64,000 nucleotides of DNA from Candidatus Aminicenantes bacterium UBA2190. GTDB taxonomy: Bacteria; Acidobacteriota; Aminicenantia; UBA2199. The notes under the pieces are model-generated. The model saw only the letters and a list, made by a program, of their open reading frames with translations. It was not told the DNA's origin and did no database searches. Each line of letters begins with the position of its first letter. Within the stretch, counting starts at the first letter, position 1. Shown piece after piece: positions 1 to 9,130 of this stretch. The translations under genes were made by a program, and so were the position numbers. The stretch lies in contig DCVK01000054.1 in assembly GCA_002335385.1 (NCBI GenBank), forward strand, positions 1 to 64,000, given 5' to 3'.

Positions 1-361
1 TCTCCAGCACCTTGGGCAGGTTGAGCTCCTGGAAGGTGCGCGGCTTGAAGGGGATCAGGCGCAGCACGGCGGCGTAGCGCCCGTTCTGGCGGTAGACGTT
101 CACGCGGAAGCGGGCCACGTCGGCCAGGGCGAACGATCCGTCGTAGTCGCGGACCTCCTTCTTGAATTTTCCCGCGTCGGCATACTTGGCCAGCGTCTGG
201 CCGATGGCCACCATGTCCTCCTCTCCCAGGGGGGGGTGCTTCAGGGGAAAGAGCTCGCCGTGATGGCGGAGCAGGGGCGGGGAGCCCACCTGGAAATGGA
301 TATCGGACGCCCCCTTCTCGGCGGCAAAGGTCAGGATCTGGCTCAAATTGACGATGGGCAT
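1..361 (-). CDS. pilT: PilT-type twitching motility ATPase, N-terminal part (cut by window edge)
   Basis: Reading leftwards from an ATG at 361, the first 120 residues are visible and the gene runs off the window. The sequence has the PilT N-terminal signature: an ASDIHFQVGSPPLLRHHGEL segment near residues 18-37, then RFRVNVYRQ and VLRLIP, which form the PAS-like N-terminal domain of the hexameric retraction ATPase. In this family the protein powers type IV pilus retraction at the inner face of the cytoplasmic membrane. An in-frame ATG at 373 exists, but GGAGG lies just ahead of 361, which favours 361. The Walker motifs are outside the window, so PilB/PilU-like relatives cannot be fully excluded. 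Confidence 0.85.
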   Translation of the reverse strand, partial: MPIVNLSQILTFAAEKGASDIHFQVGSPPLLRHHGELFPLKHPPLGEEDMVAIGQTLAKYADAGKFKKEVRDYDGSFALADVARFRVNVYRQNGRYAAVLRLIPFKPRTFQELNLPKVLE

Positions 362-444
362 GGTTTCCTCCATGGAATGGCCAGCGCTCGGGTCATATGA
401 AGGATTGTAGATGACTTGGATGAAAAATTCAAGTGTTTGAAGAA

Positions 445-465
445 GACGACAGACGTCAGACGTCT
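445..465. repeat. Heptanucleotide repeat, GACGNCN x3, touching the smpB stop
   Basis: Three consecutive 7-mers GACGACA, GACGTCA and GACGTCT lie at 445-465. The last unit overlaps the smpB stop codon (464-466, minus strand). The unit is the reverse complement of the TRACGTC family seen at 59185-59212. Confidence 0.7.
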
Positions 466-925
466 ACTTCTTCCGGTCCCTGAATTTCTGGACATCCCGG
501 TCCATTTCGCGCCGGATATCGCGCTCCTTCAGCTTCTGCTTCTTCTCGTATTCCCGCTTGCCCCGCGCCAGGGCGATCTCGACCTTGATGCGCCCCTTGT
601 CGTTGAAGTACAGCTGCAGCGGCACGATGCTGAAGCCGCGCTCGCGGACTTTCTGGTCCAGGCGGTGGATCTCGCGCTCGTGCAGCAGCAGCTTGCGCCG
701 GCGCTCCGGCTCGTGATTGAAGACGCCCGCCTGCTCATAGGGGCTGACGTGGCAGCGCAGCAGCCAGGCCTCGCCGGCCTGCACCTCCACGTAGGAGTCC
801 TTCAGGTTGACGCGGCCGGCGCGGATCGACTTGACCTCGCTGCCGACCAGGGAAATCCCGGCCTCGAAGCGGTCGAGGATCTCGTAGTCGTGGAAGGCTT
901 TTTTATTCTGTGCGATGGGCTTCAT
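464..925 (-). CDS. smpB: SsrA-binding protein SmpB
   Basis: This 153-residue protein has normal family length. SmpB binds tmRNA (SsrA) and delivers it to stalled ribosomes for trans-translation. Recognisable features are the N-terminal NKKAFHDYEI stretch, the central GSEVKSIRAGRVNLKDSYVEV motif region (residues about 28-48) of the oligonucleotide-binding barrel, and a very basic C-terminal tail rich in KR that in known SmpB folds into the decoding-centre helix. The start overlaps the 3' end of the upstream CorC-like gene by 23 bases, so the two are probably co-transcribed. The stop codon sits inside a short heptanucleotide repeat. The ssrA gene itself is not seen in the window. Confidence 0.96.
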   Translation of the reverse strand: MKPIAQNKKAFHDYEILDRFEAGISLVGSEVKSIRAGRVNLKDSYVEVQAGEAWLLRCHVSPYEQAGVFNHEPERRRKLLLHEREIHRLDQKVRERGFSIVPLQLYFNDKGRIKVEIALARGKREYEKKQKLKERDIRREMDRDVQKFRDRKK

Positions 926-2174
926 GGCCGATAATGACGACCTCCTCGATCTTGCGCCGGCCCATCTTCTTGGCCACCAGCAGGGTGTTCTTCACCTGGA
1001 CACGGGCGTTCTCCTGGGGCAGCCGGCCGTATTCGTAGATGAACAGGCCGGATAGGGTCGTGTAATCCTTTCTTTCGGGCAGGTCCAGCTCCAATTCGCT
1101 GTTGATCTCCTCCACCGGCATGCTGCCCTTCACCAGGAAAGCGCTGTTGCCCAGCTTGCGGATGCCCCGGCCGCGCACTTCCAGGTCGCCCAGGATGCCG
1201 CGCAGGATGTCGCCGAGCGTGATGATGCCGATGGTCGAGCCGTATTCGTCCAGCACCACGGCCAGGTTCAGCCGGTGCTTCTTGAACTCGTTGAGGATGG
1301 TGTTCAACGACGAATACTCCGAGACGAAGATCGGCTTGACGGCGATTTTTTTCAGGTCCAGGCGCTCGATGCCCTCGTTGAAGACGGCGGCCAGCAGCGA
1401 TTGCGAGTCGATGACGCCGATGATGTTGTCCGGCTTGCCCCGGTAGACGGGGATCTTGGAAAAGCCCTTCTCCAGGATGAGACGCTGCAGCTCCTTGACG
1501 CCCGCCCCCTCCTTGAGGGCGCTGATGGCCACGCGCGGGGTCATGATGGCCTTGATGTCCTTCTGCGAGATGTCGATGATCTCGGTGAGCATCTTCAGCG
1601 TCTCGGGATTGTGCTGGAACAGCTGCGCCTCCATGGATAGGAACTGCTTGATCTCCTCCAGGCTCAGCTCTTTCCGGCCCCAGGCCTTCGTTCCCAGGCG
1701 GCGGTGGAACATCTTGGGCAGCAGGGCCAGCCCCTTGACCAGCGGGTAGAAGAAGAGGGAAAAGAAGCGCAGCGGCCGGGCGTAAAGGAACGACAGCTTG
1801 TCGGCATGGCGGTAGGCGTAGGACTTGGGGGTGATCTCGCCGAAGACCAGCAGGATCAGCGTGGTCAGCAGGCTGGAGATGAGCAGCAGCGTCCCCTCGC
1901 TGCCGCGGAAGAAGCGGGTCAGCAGGTAGGCCGAGACCGAGGCGGCGGCGACGTTGACCAGATTATTGCCGATGAGGATGGTGGAGAGAAATTCCTCGGG
2001 CTTCTCCAGCAGCCGCACCAGCAGCAGGGCCGGCTTGCTCTTTTTCTTGGCGCGATGAGCCAGCTTGACGCGGCTGATGGCCAGCATCGAGGTCTCGGCC
2101 GAGGAGAAAAAGGCGCTGGCCGCGATCAGCAGGATGAAGAGCAGCAGGGGGAAAAGCAGGCTGTTGCCGTCCAT
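903..2174 (-). CDS. HlyC/CorC family membrane protein (DUF21-CBS-CorC domain)
   Basis: This 423-residue protein has the order usual for the CorC/HlyC family: an N-terminal DUF21 membrane part (about residues 1-190, several hydrophobic segments), a CBS pair (about 205-330, with the ITLGDILRGILGDLE segment), and a C-terminal CorC/HlyC domain (about 345-415). Relatives are implicated in Mg/Co ion export or in membrane repair. The substrate cannot be read from the sequence. It lies between rex and smpB on the same strand and overlaps the smpB start, suggesting one transcript. Confidence 0.9.
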   Translation of the reverse strand: MDGNSLLFPLLLFILLIAASAFFSSAETSMLAISRVKLAHRAKKKSKPALLLVRLLEKPEEFLSTILIGNNLVNVAAASVSAYLLTRFFRGSEGTLLLISSLLTTLILLVFGEITPKSYAYRHADKLSFLYARPLRFFSLFFYPLVKGLALLPKMFHRRLGTKAWGRKELSLEEIKQFLSMEAQLFQHNPETLKMLTEIIDISQKDIKAIMTPRVAISALKEGAGVKELQRLILEKGFSKIPVYRGKPDNIIGVIDSQSLLAAVFNEGIERLDLKKIAVKPIFVSEYSSLNTILNEFKKHRLNLAVVLDEYGSTIGIITLGDILRGILGDLEVRGRGIRKLGNSAFLVKGSMPVEEINSELELDLPERKDYTTLSGLFIYEYGRLPQENARVQVKNTLLVAKKMGRRKIEEVVIIGHEAHRTE

Positions 2175-2216
2175 GAGCGCTTCAGCTTCCGTTTCCGATC
2201 GGCCGGGTCATGGCGC

Positions 2217-2870
2217 TCACTTTCTGCTGTACAGCTGGTAGACGATCTTGTACAGCGAGGTGCCGATGCAGTCGTTGATCAGCTGCACGTCGCGGGCCTC
2301 CTTCGGCACCTTCAGGATCTTGGGCGCGAAGTTGACCACGCCCTTGACGCCGTGGGAGATCAGCGTGTCCAGCGTTTCCTGGGCCGCCTCCTCGGGGACC
2401 GTCAGCAGGGCGATGCGGATGTCGGGGTTCTCGTTCAGGTAGGCCTCCAGCTGGTCGACGTGCAGGACCGGCTTCTTCTGCCCGGGCTTGCCCACCTCGG
2501 TGCCGACCAGTTCGGGCTTGATGTCGAACAGGGCCGTGACCGTGATGTTGCGGTCCTTGAACAGCTTGTAATTGGAGAAGGCCTGTCCGATGCGGCCGGC
2601 ACCGATGATGATCACCCGCGCGCCGTGGTCGATCGACAGGATCTTCTTCAGTTCGCGGAACAGCCTTTTGACCAGGTAGCCCTTCTTCTGCTTGCCGATG
2701 GAGATGCCCAGGTAAAAGAAATCCTGGCGCACCTGGTTGCAGGAGACGCCCGTGACTTCCTCCAGCTTCTTGGAGGATATATACATGTTTTCCGGCAGGT
2801 TCAGCTTGAGCAGGGCCTCATAATAAAACGAGATCCTGCGGATCACCCGCAGGCTGATCTTCTTTTTCAT
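2217..2870 (-). CDS. rex: Redox-sensing transcriptional repressor Rex
   Basis: This 217-residue protein is of typical Rex length. An N-terminal winged helix (residues about 5-80, including the VSCNQVRQDFFYLG recognition segment) is followed by a Rossmann NAD(H)-binding domain with VIIIGAGRIGQAF at about residues 88-100, and a C-terminal swapped helix. Rex senses the NADH/NAD+ ratio and derepresses fermentative and anaerobic genes when NADH rises. It fits an organism that uses pyruvate:ferredoxin oxidoreductase (40740-44273). It has its own promoter just upstream. I saw no convincing Rex operator palindrome there. Confidence 0.96.
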   Translation of the reverse strand: MKKKISLRVIRRISFYYEALLKLNLPENMYISSKKLEEVTGVSCNQVRQDFFYLGISIGKQKKGYLVKRLFRELKKILSIDHGARVIIIGAGRIGQAFSNYKLFKDRNITVTALFDIKPELVGTEVGKPGQKKPVLHVDQLEAYLNENPDIRIALLTVPEEAAQETLDTLISHGVKGVVNFAPKILKVPKEARDVQLINDCIGTSLYKIVYQLYSRK

Positions 2871-2903
2871 GGATCCCTCATGATATAGTTTACGTTAAAA
2901 TTA

Positions 2904-2932
2904 ATAATATCCAACCCCGGCCAAAAAGTCAA
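2904..2932 (-). promoter_or_regulatory. Sigma70-type promoter of rex
   Basis: On the minus strand a TTGACT -35 box (2932-2927) is separated by 17 bases from TATTAT (2909-2904). The rex ATG is at 2870, leaving a short leader. Confidence 0.75.
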
Positions 2933-2968
2933 TGGCCGGACGGCGCGTTAAAAGTCGGGCTGGCGTCC

Positions 2969-4375
2969 CTAGCGGTCCTCGCCGAGGGGGCAGCGCACGG
3001 CGGCCTCGACCTCGGCCACCGTCTTGGCGATGGCGGGACCGAGCACGCGCCCTCCGCGCGCCAGGACCAGGACATCGTCCTCGATGCGGATGCCGCCGAA
3101 GCCGCGCAGCTTTTCGACGCGGTCGTAGCGGATGAACGGGGCGTGTTTCTTCTGGGCGCGCCACTGGTCGATCAGGGCCGGGATGAAGTAGATGCCGGGC
3201 TCGACCGTCAGCACGTGGCCGGGCTCGAGCTTCCTGGCCATGCGCAGATAGGCCAGGCCGAACTGCTGGCTGCGCTTGAATTTGTCGTCGTATCCCACCC
3301 AGGCTTCGCCCAGGTCCTCCATGTCGTGTACGTCCAGGCCCATCATGTGCCCCAGCCCATGGGGGAAGAACAGCGCGTGGGCGCCGGCCGCAACGGCGTC
3401 CGCCGTTGCGCCCTTCATCAGGCCCAGGTCCTTCATGTGCTCGACCAGGACGGCGGCCGCCTTGAGGTGGACGCTGCGATAGCTGATGCCGGGCCGGATC
3501 ATGGCGATGGCGGTCAGCTGCATGTCCAGGACCGTTTCATAGATGGCCCGCTGCAGGGGATCGAAGCGGCCGCCCACCGGCAGGGTACGGGTGATGTCGC
3601 TGGCGTAGCCGCTCTCGGTCTCGGCGCCGGAATCGATGAGCAGCAGGTCGCCCTCGCGCAGGCGGTTGCCGTGGTCGTGGTTGTGCAGGGTTTCGCCGTG
3701 CACGGTGACGATGGCCGGGAAGGCCAGCTGACCGCCGCCGGCCAGGGCAATGCCCTCGATCCAGCCGGCGATCTCCCGTTCATAGATGCCCGGCTGGGCC
3801 ATGGCCATGGCTTCGCGGTACATGGCGGCGCTGACGGTCACGGCGGCCTCGATCTCGCGGATCTCCTCCGGGCTCTTCAGCGCGCGCTGGGCGACCACCG
3901 CCTTGACGAATTCGCTCGAGGCATAATCCTTGACCGCTCCGGCGCGGATGCCCAGCAGCTTTTCCAGCCAGAGGGCATTCTCGCTGCGGTAGGGGGGGAG
4001 GAAGTGGACCTTGCGCCCCTGGCGCACGGCCTGCTGCAGCACTCCCGCCAGCTCGGCCAGCGGCCGGGAGTCGTTGACGCCGACCTTGGCGCAGCGGCTT
4101 TTCAGGGCCGGCTGCGGACCCATCCAGATGATGTCCTCCATGTCCACGTCGTTGCCGAAGACCGTCTGCCGGCCCTCCTCGATATCGATGACCGCGGCCA
4201 GGCCGGGGAAATTCAGGCCGAAGAAATACAGGAAGGTGCTGTCCTGGCGGTAGTGGTAGGTATTGGCCGGGTAGTTCATCGGGCTCTCGCTGTTGCCCAG
4301 GAACAGCAGCAGCCCCGACTTCACCCCCTTGAACAGCTTCGCCCTTCGTTGCACGTACGTTTTCTTGTTGAACAT
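2969..4375 (-). CDS. pepP: Xaa-Pro aminopeptidase (aminopeptidase P, M24B)
   Basis: This 468-residue protein carries an aminopeptidase P N-terminal domain (residues about 1-130, with YHYRQDSTFLYFFGL) followed by the pita-bread metallopeptidase domain. Metal ligands fall in LLLIDSGAETESGYASDITRT (two Asp), the HGLGHMMGLDVHD stretch (His), the TVEPGIYF stretch (Glu) and IRIEDDVLV (Glu). It removes N-terminal residues preceding proline from peptides in the cytoplasm, using two Mn/Co ions. It is monocistronic, with its own promoter and an AAGGAG ribosome site at 4384-4389, and it stands divergent from the tricorn-like protease. Confidence 0.95.
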   Translation of the reverse strand: MFNKKTYVQRRAKLFKGVKSGLLLFLGNSESPMNYPANTYHYRQDSTFLYFFGLNFPGLAAVIDIEEGRQTVFGNDVDMEDIIWMGPQPALKSRCAKVGVNDSRPLAELAGVLQQAVRQGRKVHFLPPYRSENALWLEKLLGIRAGAVKDYASSEFVKAVVAQRALKSPEEIREIEAAVTVSAAMYREAMAMAQPGIYEREIAGWIEGIALAGGGQLAFPAIVTVHGETLHNHDHGNRLREGDLLLIDSGAETESGYASDITRTLPVGGRFDPLQRAIYETVLDMQLTAIAMIRPGISYRSVHLKAAAVLVEHMKDLGLMKGATADAVAAGAHALFFPHGLGHMMGLDVHDMEDLGEAWVGYDDKFKRSQQFGLAYLRMARKLEPGHVLTVEPGIYFIPALIDQWRAQKKHAPFIRYDRVEKLRGFGGIRIEDDVLVLARGGRVLGPAIAKTVAEVEAAVRCPLGEDR

Positions 4376-4400
4376 GGTGGCTTCTCCTTATAAAAAAAGC

Positions 4401-4429
4401 AGTTTACCCAAGCTCGGCAATTAAATCAA
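4401..4429 (-). promoter_or_regulatory. Sigma70-type promoter of pepP
   Basis: On the minus strand TTGATT (4429-4424), a 17-base spacer and TAAACT (4406-4401) stand 25 bases ahead of the pepP ATG, with AAGGAG between. Confidence 0.75.
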
Positions 4430-4477
4430 GGGCGGCGGCCTGCGGCGGCAGCGGCGCAGCCGCGGGACGTGAGCCGG

Positions 4478-4506
4478 TTGCCTGTGGCGGCGATTCGATC
4501 TATAAT
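4478..4506 (+). promoter_or_regulatory. Sigma70-type promoter of the tricorn-like protease gene
   Basis: TTGCCT (4478-4483), a 17-base spacer and a perfect TATAAT (4501-4506). It is followed by AGGAGG (4525-4530) and ATG at 4535. Confidence 0.8.
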
Positions 4507-4534
4507 CCCCCTTCGTTCCCTTACAGGAGGCAAG

Positions 4535-7500
4535 ATGAGAAAATTCGCCATGCTGGCCTTGGCCTTTTTTTTCCTGTCCGGCGGGTCATGGGCGGTCTCC
4601 GACGCCCGGCTGCTGCGCTTCCCGAACATCAACGGCGACCTGGTCGCCTTCGTCTATGCCGGCGATGTCTGGACGGTGCCGGCCGCCGGCGGCGACGCCC
4701 GGCGCCTGACCTCGCACCCGGGGCTGGAGCTCTTCCCCAGGATCTCCCCCGACGGGAAATGGATCGCTTTTTCCGCCGAATACTCGGGTTCGCGGCAGGT
4801 CTGGGTCATGCCCGCCGGCGGCGGCACGCCGCGGCAGCTGACCTGGTACAACGATGCCGGCATCATGCCCCCCCGCGGCGGCTACGACTACGTGGTCATG
4901 GACTGGACGCCGGACAGCCGGCAGGTGCTGGTGCGCTGCAACCGCACCCCCTGGGGCGAGCGCATGGGCAAGTATTTCCTGGTCGCGCTGGACGGGGGTC
5001 TGGAGACGCCGCTGGCCATCCCCGAGGGCGGCGGCGCCGCCTTTTCGCCCGACGCCGCCAAGATCGTCTATACGCCCATCGAGAGGGAGTTCCGCACCTG
5101 GAAGCGCTACCAGGGCGGCCGCGCCCAGGACGTCTGGATCTACGACCTGAAAGGCAACACCTCGCGGCGCCTGACCGATTTTCCCGGCACCGACCAGCAC
5201 CCCAGCTGGTGGGGAAACAAGATCTATTTCGTCTCCGACCGCGATCTGACCCTGAACATCTATTCCTTCGACCTGCACAGCGAGGCCGTGGAGCAGATCA
5301 CGCGGCACAAGGAATACGACGTGCTCTGGCCCTCGGGCCGCAACGGCCGGCTGGCCTATGAGAACGGCGGCCGCATCCACGTGCTCGACCTGGCCTCGGG
5401 CCTGGAGCGAGCGCTGGCGGTCAACGTGAAATCCGACAACCCCGGCGTGCTGCCGACCGTCAAGGCGGTGAGCGAGTTCGTCTCCAGCTATGACATTTCT
5501 CCCAGCGGCAAGCGGGCCGTGTTCGACGCCCGCGGCGACCTCTTCACCGTCCCCGAGAAGGAGGGGCTGACCTACAACCTGACCCGCAGCCAGGGGGTGC
5601 GCGAGATCTTCCCCGCCTGGTCTCCCGACGGCCGGTCGATCGCCTATTATTCGGACGCCAGCGGCGAATATGAGATCTATGTCATCGACGGCAACGGCGC
5701 CGGGGTACCGCGGCAGCTGACCACAGGCAGCCGCACCTGGCGCTTCCCCCCCAAGTGGTCGCCCGACGGCCGCCTGCTGCTCTTTTCCGACCGCGAGCAG
5801 AAGCTGCAGCTCCTGGACGCGGCCGGCGGCGCCGCCACCGTCGTGGATACGGCCCGCGGCCATGACCTGACCGACTACAACTGGTCCCCCGATTCGCGCT
5901 GGCTGGTCTACAGCAAGGACGGCGACAGCGGCCAGGACGCGGTCTGGATCTACAGCCTGGACCAGAAGCGCTCCTTTCAGCTGACCGACGCCGCGTACAA
6001 CGATTTTTCGCCGGTTTTCTCCGCCTGCGGCCGCTACATCTATTTCCTTTCCAACCGCGATTTCAACCTGACTTTTTCCGACTTCGAGTTCAACTACCTT
6101 TTCGACCGGGCGACGCGCATCTACGCCCTGGCGCTCACTCGCGACACGCCGCCGCTGTTCAGCGACAAGAACGACCTGGAGGAGGGCAAGTCCAAGGCCG
6201 GGGCTGCCGGCAAGGATAAGAAGGACCCACCCGCCGCGAGCGGGCCGCCGCGCGTGCGCATCGATGTCGAGGGCGCCGGCGACCGCATCACGGTCTTTCC
6301 GCTGAAGAGCGGGGGATATGCCGCGCTGCGCGCCATCGACGGCGGCATTCTGTACTTCAAGGACAAGGCGATCCGCCAGTTCAAGCTGGAGGACAGGAAG
6401 GACAGCCTGGTGATCGACGGCGTCGACTCGGCCGTCCTGGCCGCCGACGGAGCGAAGATCCTCTACCAGGCCCGGAACCAGTTCGGCATCATCGGCCTGG
6501 GCGCCGACCAGAAGGCCGGCGACGGCGCCCTTGACCTCGCGCGGCTGGAGATGAAGCTCGATCCGAGGCGGGAGTGGACGCAGATCTTCCATGACGGCTG
6601 GCGCATCTTTCGCGACTGGTTCTACCAGAAGAACCTGCATGGGGTCGACTGGCCCGGGATGAGGGAGAAGTACGCCCGCCTGCTGCCCTTCCTGGCCCAC
6701 CGCGCCGACCTCGACTTCATTTTCGGCGAGATGGTCGGCGAGGTCAACGCCGGCCACACCTACGTCAACTGGGGCGACTTTCCCCGCGTGCCGCGCATCG
6801 ACACCGGCCTGCTTGGAGCCGAACTGCAAGCCGACGCGAATGCAGGCCGCTACCGCATCACCAAGATTTACGCCGGCGAGAACTGGAACGAATCCACGCG
6901 TTCGCCGCTGAGCGAACAGGGGGTGGACGTGCGGGTCGGCGATTACCTGATCGCCCTCAATGGCTCCGAGGTGACCCTCCGGGACAACCCCTACCGCTTC
7001 CTGGAGAACACGGCCGGGCGCAAAGTCGCCATCCGCGTCAATGCCCGTCCCGAGCCGAACGGAGCCCGCGAGTACTGGATCAAGCCGGTCAAGAGCGAGC
7101 TCGACCTGATGTACCTCGACTGGGTGCGCTCGCGCCGCGAGATGGTCGACCGGCTGTCGGGCGGCCGCATCGGCTACATCCATGTCCCCGACACCGCCCG
7201 CGCAGGCAACACCGAGCTGTTCAAGGGCATGTACGCCTACAAGCACAAGGAGGCGCTGATCATCGACGAACGCTACAACGGCGGCGGCTTCATCCCCGTG
7301 GTCATGGCCGAGCTGCTGGCGCGCAAGACCCTCAACTACTGGGCGCGGCGGGGACTGGAGCTGAACCCCGACCCGGGCGTGGCCCATGACGGCCCCAAGG
7401 CCATGCTGATCAACGGCTACTCCTCCTCGGGCGGCGACGCCTTCCCCTATTATTTCAAGAAGAAGAAGCTGGGCGTGCTGATCGGCACGCGCACCTGGGG

Positions 7501-7789
7501 CGGGCTGATCGGCCTTTCGGGCAATCCCGACTTCGCCGACGGCGGCTCGCTCAACGTGCCCACCTTCGGCTTCGTCGACAGCGACGGCCGCTGGGCGGTC
7601 GAGGGCGAGGGCGTGGCGCCGGACATCGAGGTCATCGACCGGCCCGAACGGGTGGCCGCCGGCCACGACCCCTGCGTCGAGAAAGCCGTGGAGGTGCTCC
7701 TGGAGCAGCTGCAGCAGCAGGCGCCGAAAAAGCCGGCCATGCCCGGGGAGCCCGACCGCTCCCGGTGGATTGAAAAGGAGATCGAATAA
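4535..7789 (+). CDS. Exported tricorn-like S41 protease (beta-propeller, PDZ, S41)
   Basis: This 1084-residue protein starts at the ATG at 4535, not further upstream, because AGGAGG ends four bases before it and the signal peptide (MRKFAMLALAFFFLSGGSWA) follows directly. PD40/TolB-type propeller blades such as FPRISPDGKWIAFSAEYSG and FPAWSPDGRSIAYYSDASG fill residues about 30-540. An acidic/lysine linker follows, then the core with GEVNAGHTYVNWG (His near 741), a PDZ domain (about 780-860) and an S41 catalytic part with INGYSSSGGDAFP (candidate nucleophile among Ser963-965). Tricorn relatives degrade peptides handed over by larger proteases. Here export suggests a periplasmic or surface peptidase. 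A second, diverged copy lies at 59339-62599. Confidence 0.92.
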   Translation: MRKFAMLALAFFFLSGGSWAVSDARLLRFPNINGDLVAFVYAGDVWTVPAAGGDARRLTSHPGLELFPRISPDGKWIAFSAEYSGSRQVWVMPAGGGTPRQLTWYNDAGIMPPRGGYDYVVMDWTPDSRQVLVRCNRTPWGERMGKYFLVALDGGLETPLAIPEGGGAAFSPDAAKIVYTPIEREFRTWKRYQGGRAQDVWIYDLKGNTSRRLTDFPGTDQHPSWWGNKIYFVSDRDLTLNIYSFDLHSEAVEQITRHKEYDVLWPSGRNGRLAYENGGRIHVLDLASGLERALAVNVKSDNPGVLPTVKAVSEFVSSYDISPSGKRAVFDARGDLFTVPEKEGLTYNLTRSQGVREIFPAWSPDGRSIAYYSDASGEYEIYVIDGNGAGVPRQLTTGSRTWRFPPKWSPDGRLLLFSDREQKLQLLDAAGGAATVVDTARGHDLTDYNWSPDSRWLVYSKDGDSGQDAVWIYSLDQKRSFQLTDAAYNDFSPVFSACGRYIYFLSNRDFNLTFSDFEFNYLFDRATRIYALALTRDTPPLFSDKNDLEEGKSKAGAAGKDKKDPPAASGPPRVRIDVEGAGDRITVFPLKSGGYAALRAIDGGILYFKDKAIRQFKLEDRKDSLVIDGVDSAVLAADGAKILYQARNQFGIIGLGADQKAGDGALDLARLEMKLDPRREWTQIFHDGWRIFRDWFYQKNLHGVDWPGMREKYARLLPFLAHRADLDFIFGEMVGEVNAGHTYVNWGDFPRVPRIDTGLLGAELQADANAGRYRITKIYAGENWNESTRSPLSEQGVDVRVGDYLIALNGSEVTLRDNPYRFLENTAGRKVAIRVNARPEPNGAREYWIKPVKSELDLMYLDWVRSRREMVDRLSGGRIGYIHVPDTARAGNTELFKGMYAYKHKEALIIDERYNGGGFIPVVMAELLARKTLNYWARRGLELNPDPGVAHDGPKAMLINGYSSSGGDAFPYYFKKKKLGVLIGTRTWGGLIGLSGNPDFADGGSLNVPTFGFVDSDGRWAVEGEGVAPDIEVIDRPERVAAGHDPCVEKAVEVLLEQLQQQAPKKPAMPGEPDRSRWIEKEIE

Positions 7790-7811
7790 TCAAGATAAAT
7801 CGGTCGCATGC

Positions 7812-7835
7812 AGGGGCATAAAATTTTACGCCCCT
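7812..7835. repeat. 24-bp near-perfect palindrome
   Basis: AGGGGC ... GCCCCT arms enclose a TAAAATTTTA core. Only one of the 12 base pairs is mismatched. It lies between the tricorn-like gene and the next gene's promoter. No T-tract follows, so it does not look like a standard terminator. It resembles small dispersed palindromes of the REP/MITE kind, but no second copy was seen in the window. Confidence 0.6.
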
Positions 7836-7880
7836 ACGGACCTGAGAACGCGGGAAATCCCGGGCATTGCCCCCCGGCGG

Positions 7881-7909
7881 TTGACATGCACGATGAAATC
7901 GGTCAAAAT
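7881..7909 (+). promoter_or_regulatory. Candidate promoter of the KAS III-like gene
   Basis: Consensus TTGACA (7881-7886), 17 bases, then CAAAAT (7904-7909). The -10 box is weak (four of six). Confidence 0.5.
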
Positions 7910-7957
7910 ATCCCCTTGGCGAGAAAAGCCTTCCGCAAATCAAATCCCGAATGGTGA

Positions 7958-9046
7958 ATGGTGAAAATGGAAAAGAAATTGTATTCGGTCATTGCCGGCA
8001 CGGGGTCGTACGTTCCTGACCGGCGTGTATTGAACAGCGATTTTTTGGACAGGACCTTCTTTGACGGCAGCGGTGAAAAGCTGAAGAAAAGCAACCAGGA
8101 GACCATCGACAAGCTCGCCGAGATCACCGGCATCCGCGAGCGGCGCTATGCCGCCGACGACCAGCAGGCCTCGGACCTTGCCTTCCTGGCGGCCGACGAG
8201 GCCCTGAAGTCGTCGGGGATCGACAAGGAGTCGCTGGACTACATCATCGTGGCCCACAACTTCGGCGACGTGCGCGCCGGCAACATCCGCTCCGACTTCG
8301 TCCCCACGCTGGCCTCGCGGGTCAAGCACAAGCTGGCCGTCGCCAACCCGGGCTGCGTGGCCTATGACCTGCCCTTCGGCTGCCCGGGCTGGCTGCAAGG
8401 GGTCATCCAGGCCAATTACTACCTGAAATCGGGCGACAGCCGGCGGGCGCTGGTAATTGGCGCCGAAACGCTCTCGCGTATCTACGATCCGGGCGACCGC
8501 GACAGCATGATCTATGCCGACGGCGCCGGCGCCGTCATCCTTGACGCGGTCGCCAGCGACCGGCCCGTGGGCATCCTCTCCCATGCCGCCCGCACCGACG
8601 CCATCGAGCACGCCTACATGCTGTGGATGGGCAAGTCCTACGACCCGGCCCACGCGGGCGACGAGCTGTACCTGAAGATGGACGGCCACAAGCTCTATGA
8701 ATACGCCCTGAAAACAGTGCCGCTGGTGGCCAGGGAGTGCGTCGAGAAGGCCGGTCTGGGGATCGCCGATATCAAGAAGGTGCTGATCCACCAGGCCAAC
8801 GAGAAGATGGACGAGGCGATCCTGAAGCGCCTCTTCAAGATCTGCGGCGGCGCGTACCAGCCCGAGGTCATGCCCATGATCATCTCCTGGCTGGGCAACA
8901 GCTCGGTGGCCACCGTGCCCACCCTGCTCGACCTGCTGCTCAAGGGCAAGCTGCAGGACCACGCCCTCGCTCCGGGCGACAATATCGTCCTGACCTCGGT
9001 GGGCGCCGGCATGAACATCAACGCCGTCGTCTACCGCATGCCCTGA
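7958..9046 (+). CDS. 3-oxoacyl-ACP synthase III (FabH-like)
   Basis: This 362-residue thiolase-fold condensing enzyme has the Cys-His-Asn triad of the KAS III family: Cys142 in FGCPGWLQG, His278 in IHQAN and Asn314 in WLGNSSVAT. Canonical FabH condenses acetyl-CoA with malonyl-ACP to start fatty acid synthesis. This protein is longer than typical FabH (about 320) and has an insertion between residues 70 and 140, so a different acyl-CoA starter or a role in secondary lipids is possible. No good ribosome site precedes it. The start may be 7958 or the in-frame ATG at 7967. No acyl carrier or reductase gene is adjacent. Confidence 0.82.
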   Translation: MVKMEKKLYSVIAGTGSYVPDRRVLNSDFLDRTFFDGSGEKLKKSNQETIDKLAEITGIRERRYAADDQQASDLAFLAADEALKSSGIDKESLDYIIVAHNFGDVRAGNIRSDFVPTLASRVKHKLAVANPGCVAYDLPFGCPGWLQGVIQANYYLKSGDSRRALVIGAETLSRIYDPGDRDSMIYADGAGAVILDAVASDRPVGILSHAARTDAIEHAYMLWMGKSYDPAHAGDELYLKMDGHKLYEYALKTVPLVARECVEKAGLGIADIKKVLIHQANEKMDEAILKRLFKICGGAYQPEVMPMIISWLGNSSVATVPTLLDLLLKGKLQDHALAPGDNIVLTSVGAGMNINAVVYRMP

Positions 9047-9130
9047 GGCGGTGCTGCTCCGCTCCGGAATTGACAGCCGTTGTTTTTTGATTCAAGATGA
9101 AAGCGCTAAACAATAAAAGGAGAACATACC

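Noticed and set aside
2880..2935. A Rex operator in the rex promoter
   Set aside because: The AT-rich sequence has only a loose TTAA-type symmetry and does not match the TTGTGAAnnnnTTCACAA consensus.
4586..7666. A 1026-codon open frame opposite the first tricorn-like gene
   Set aside because: Shadow of the S41 protease gene, low-complexity product, no start signal.
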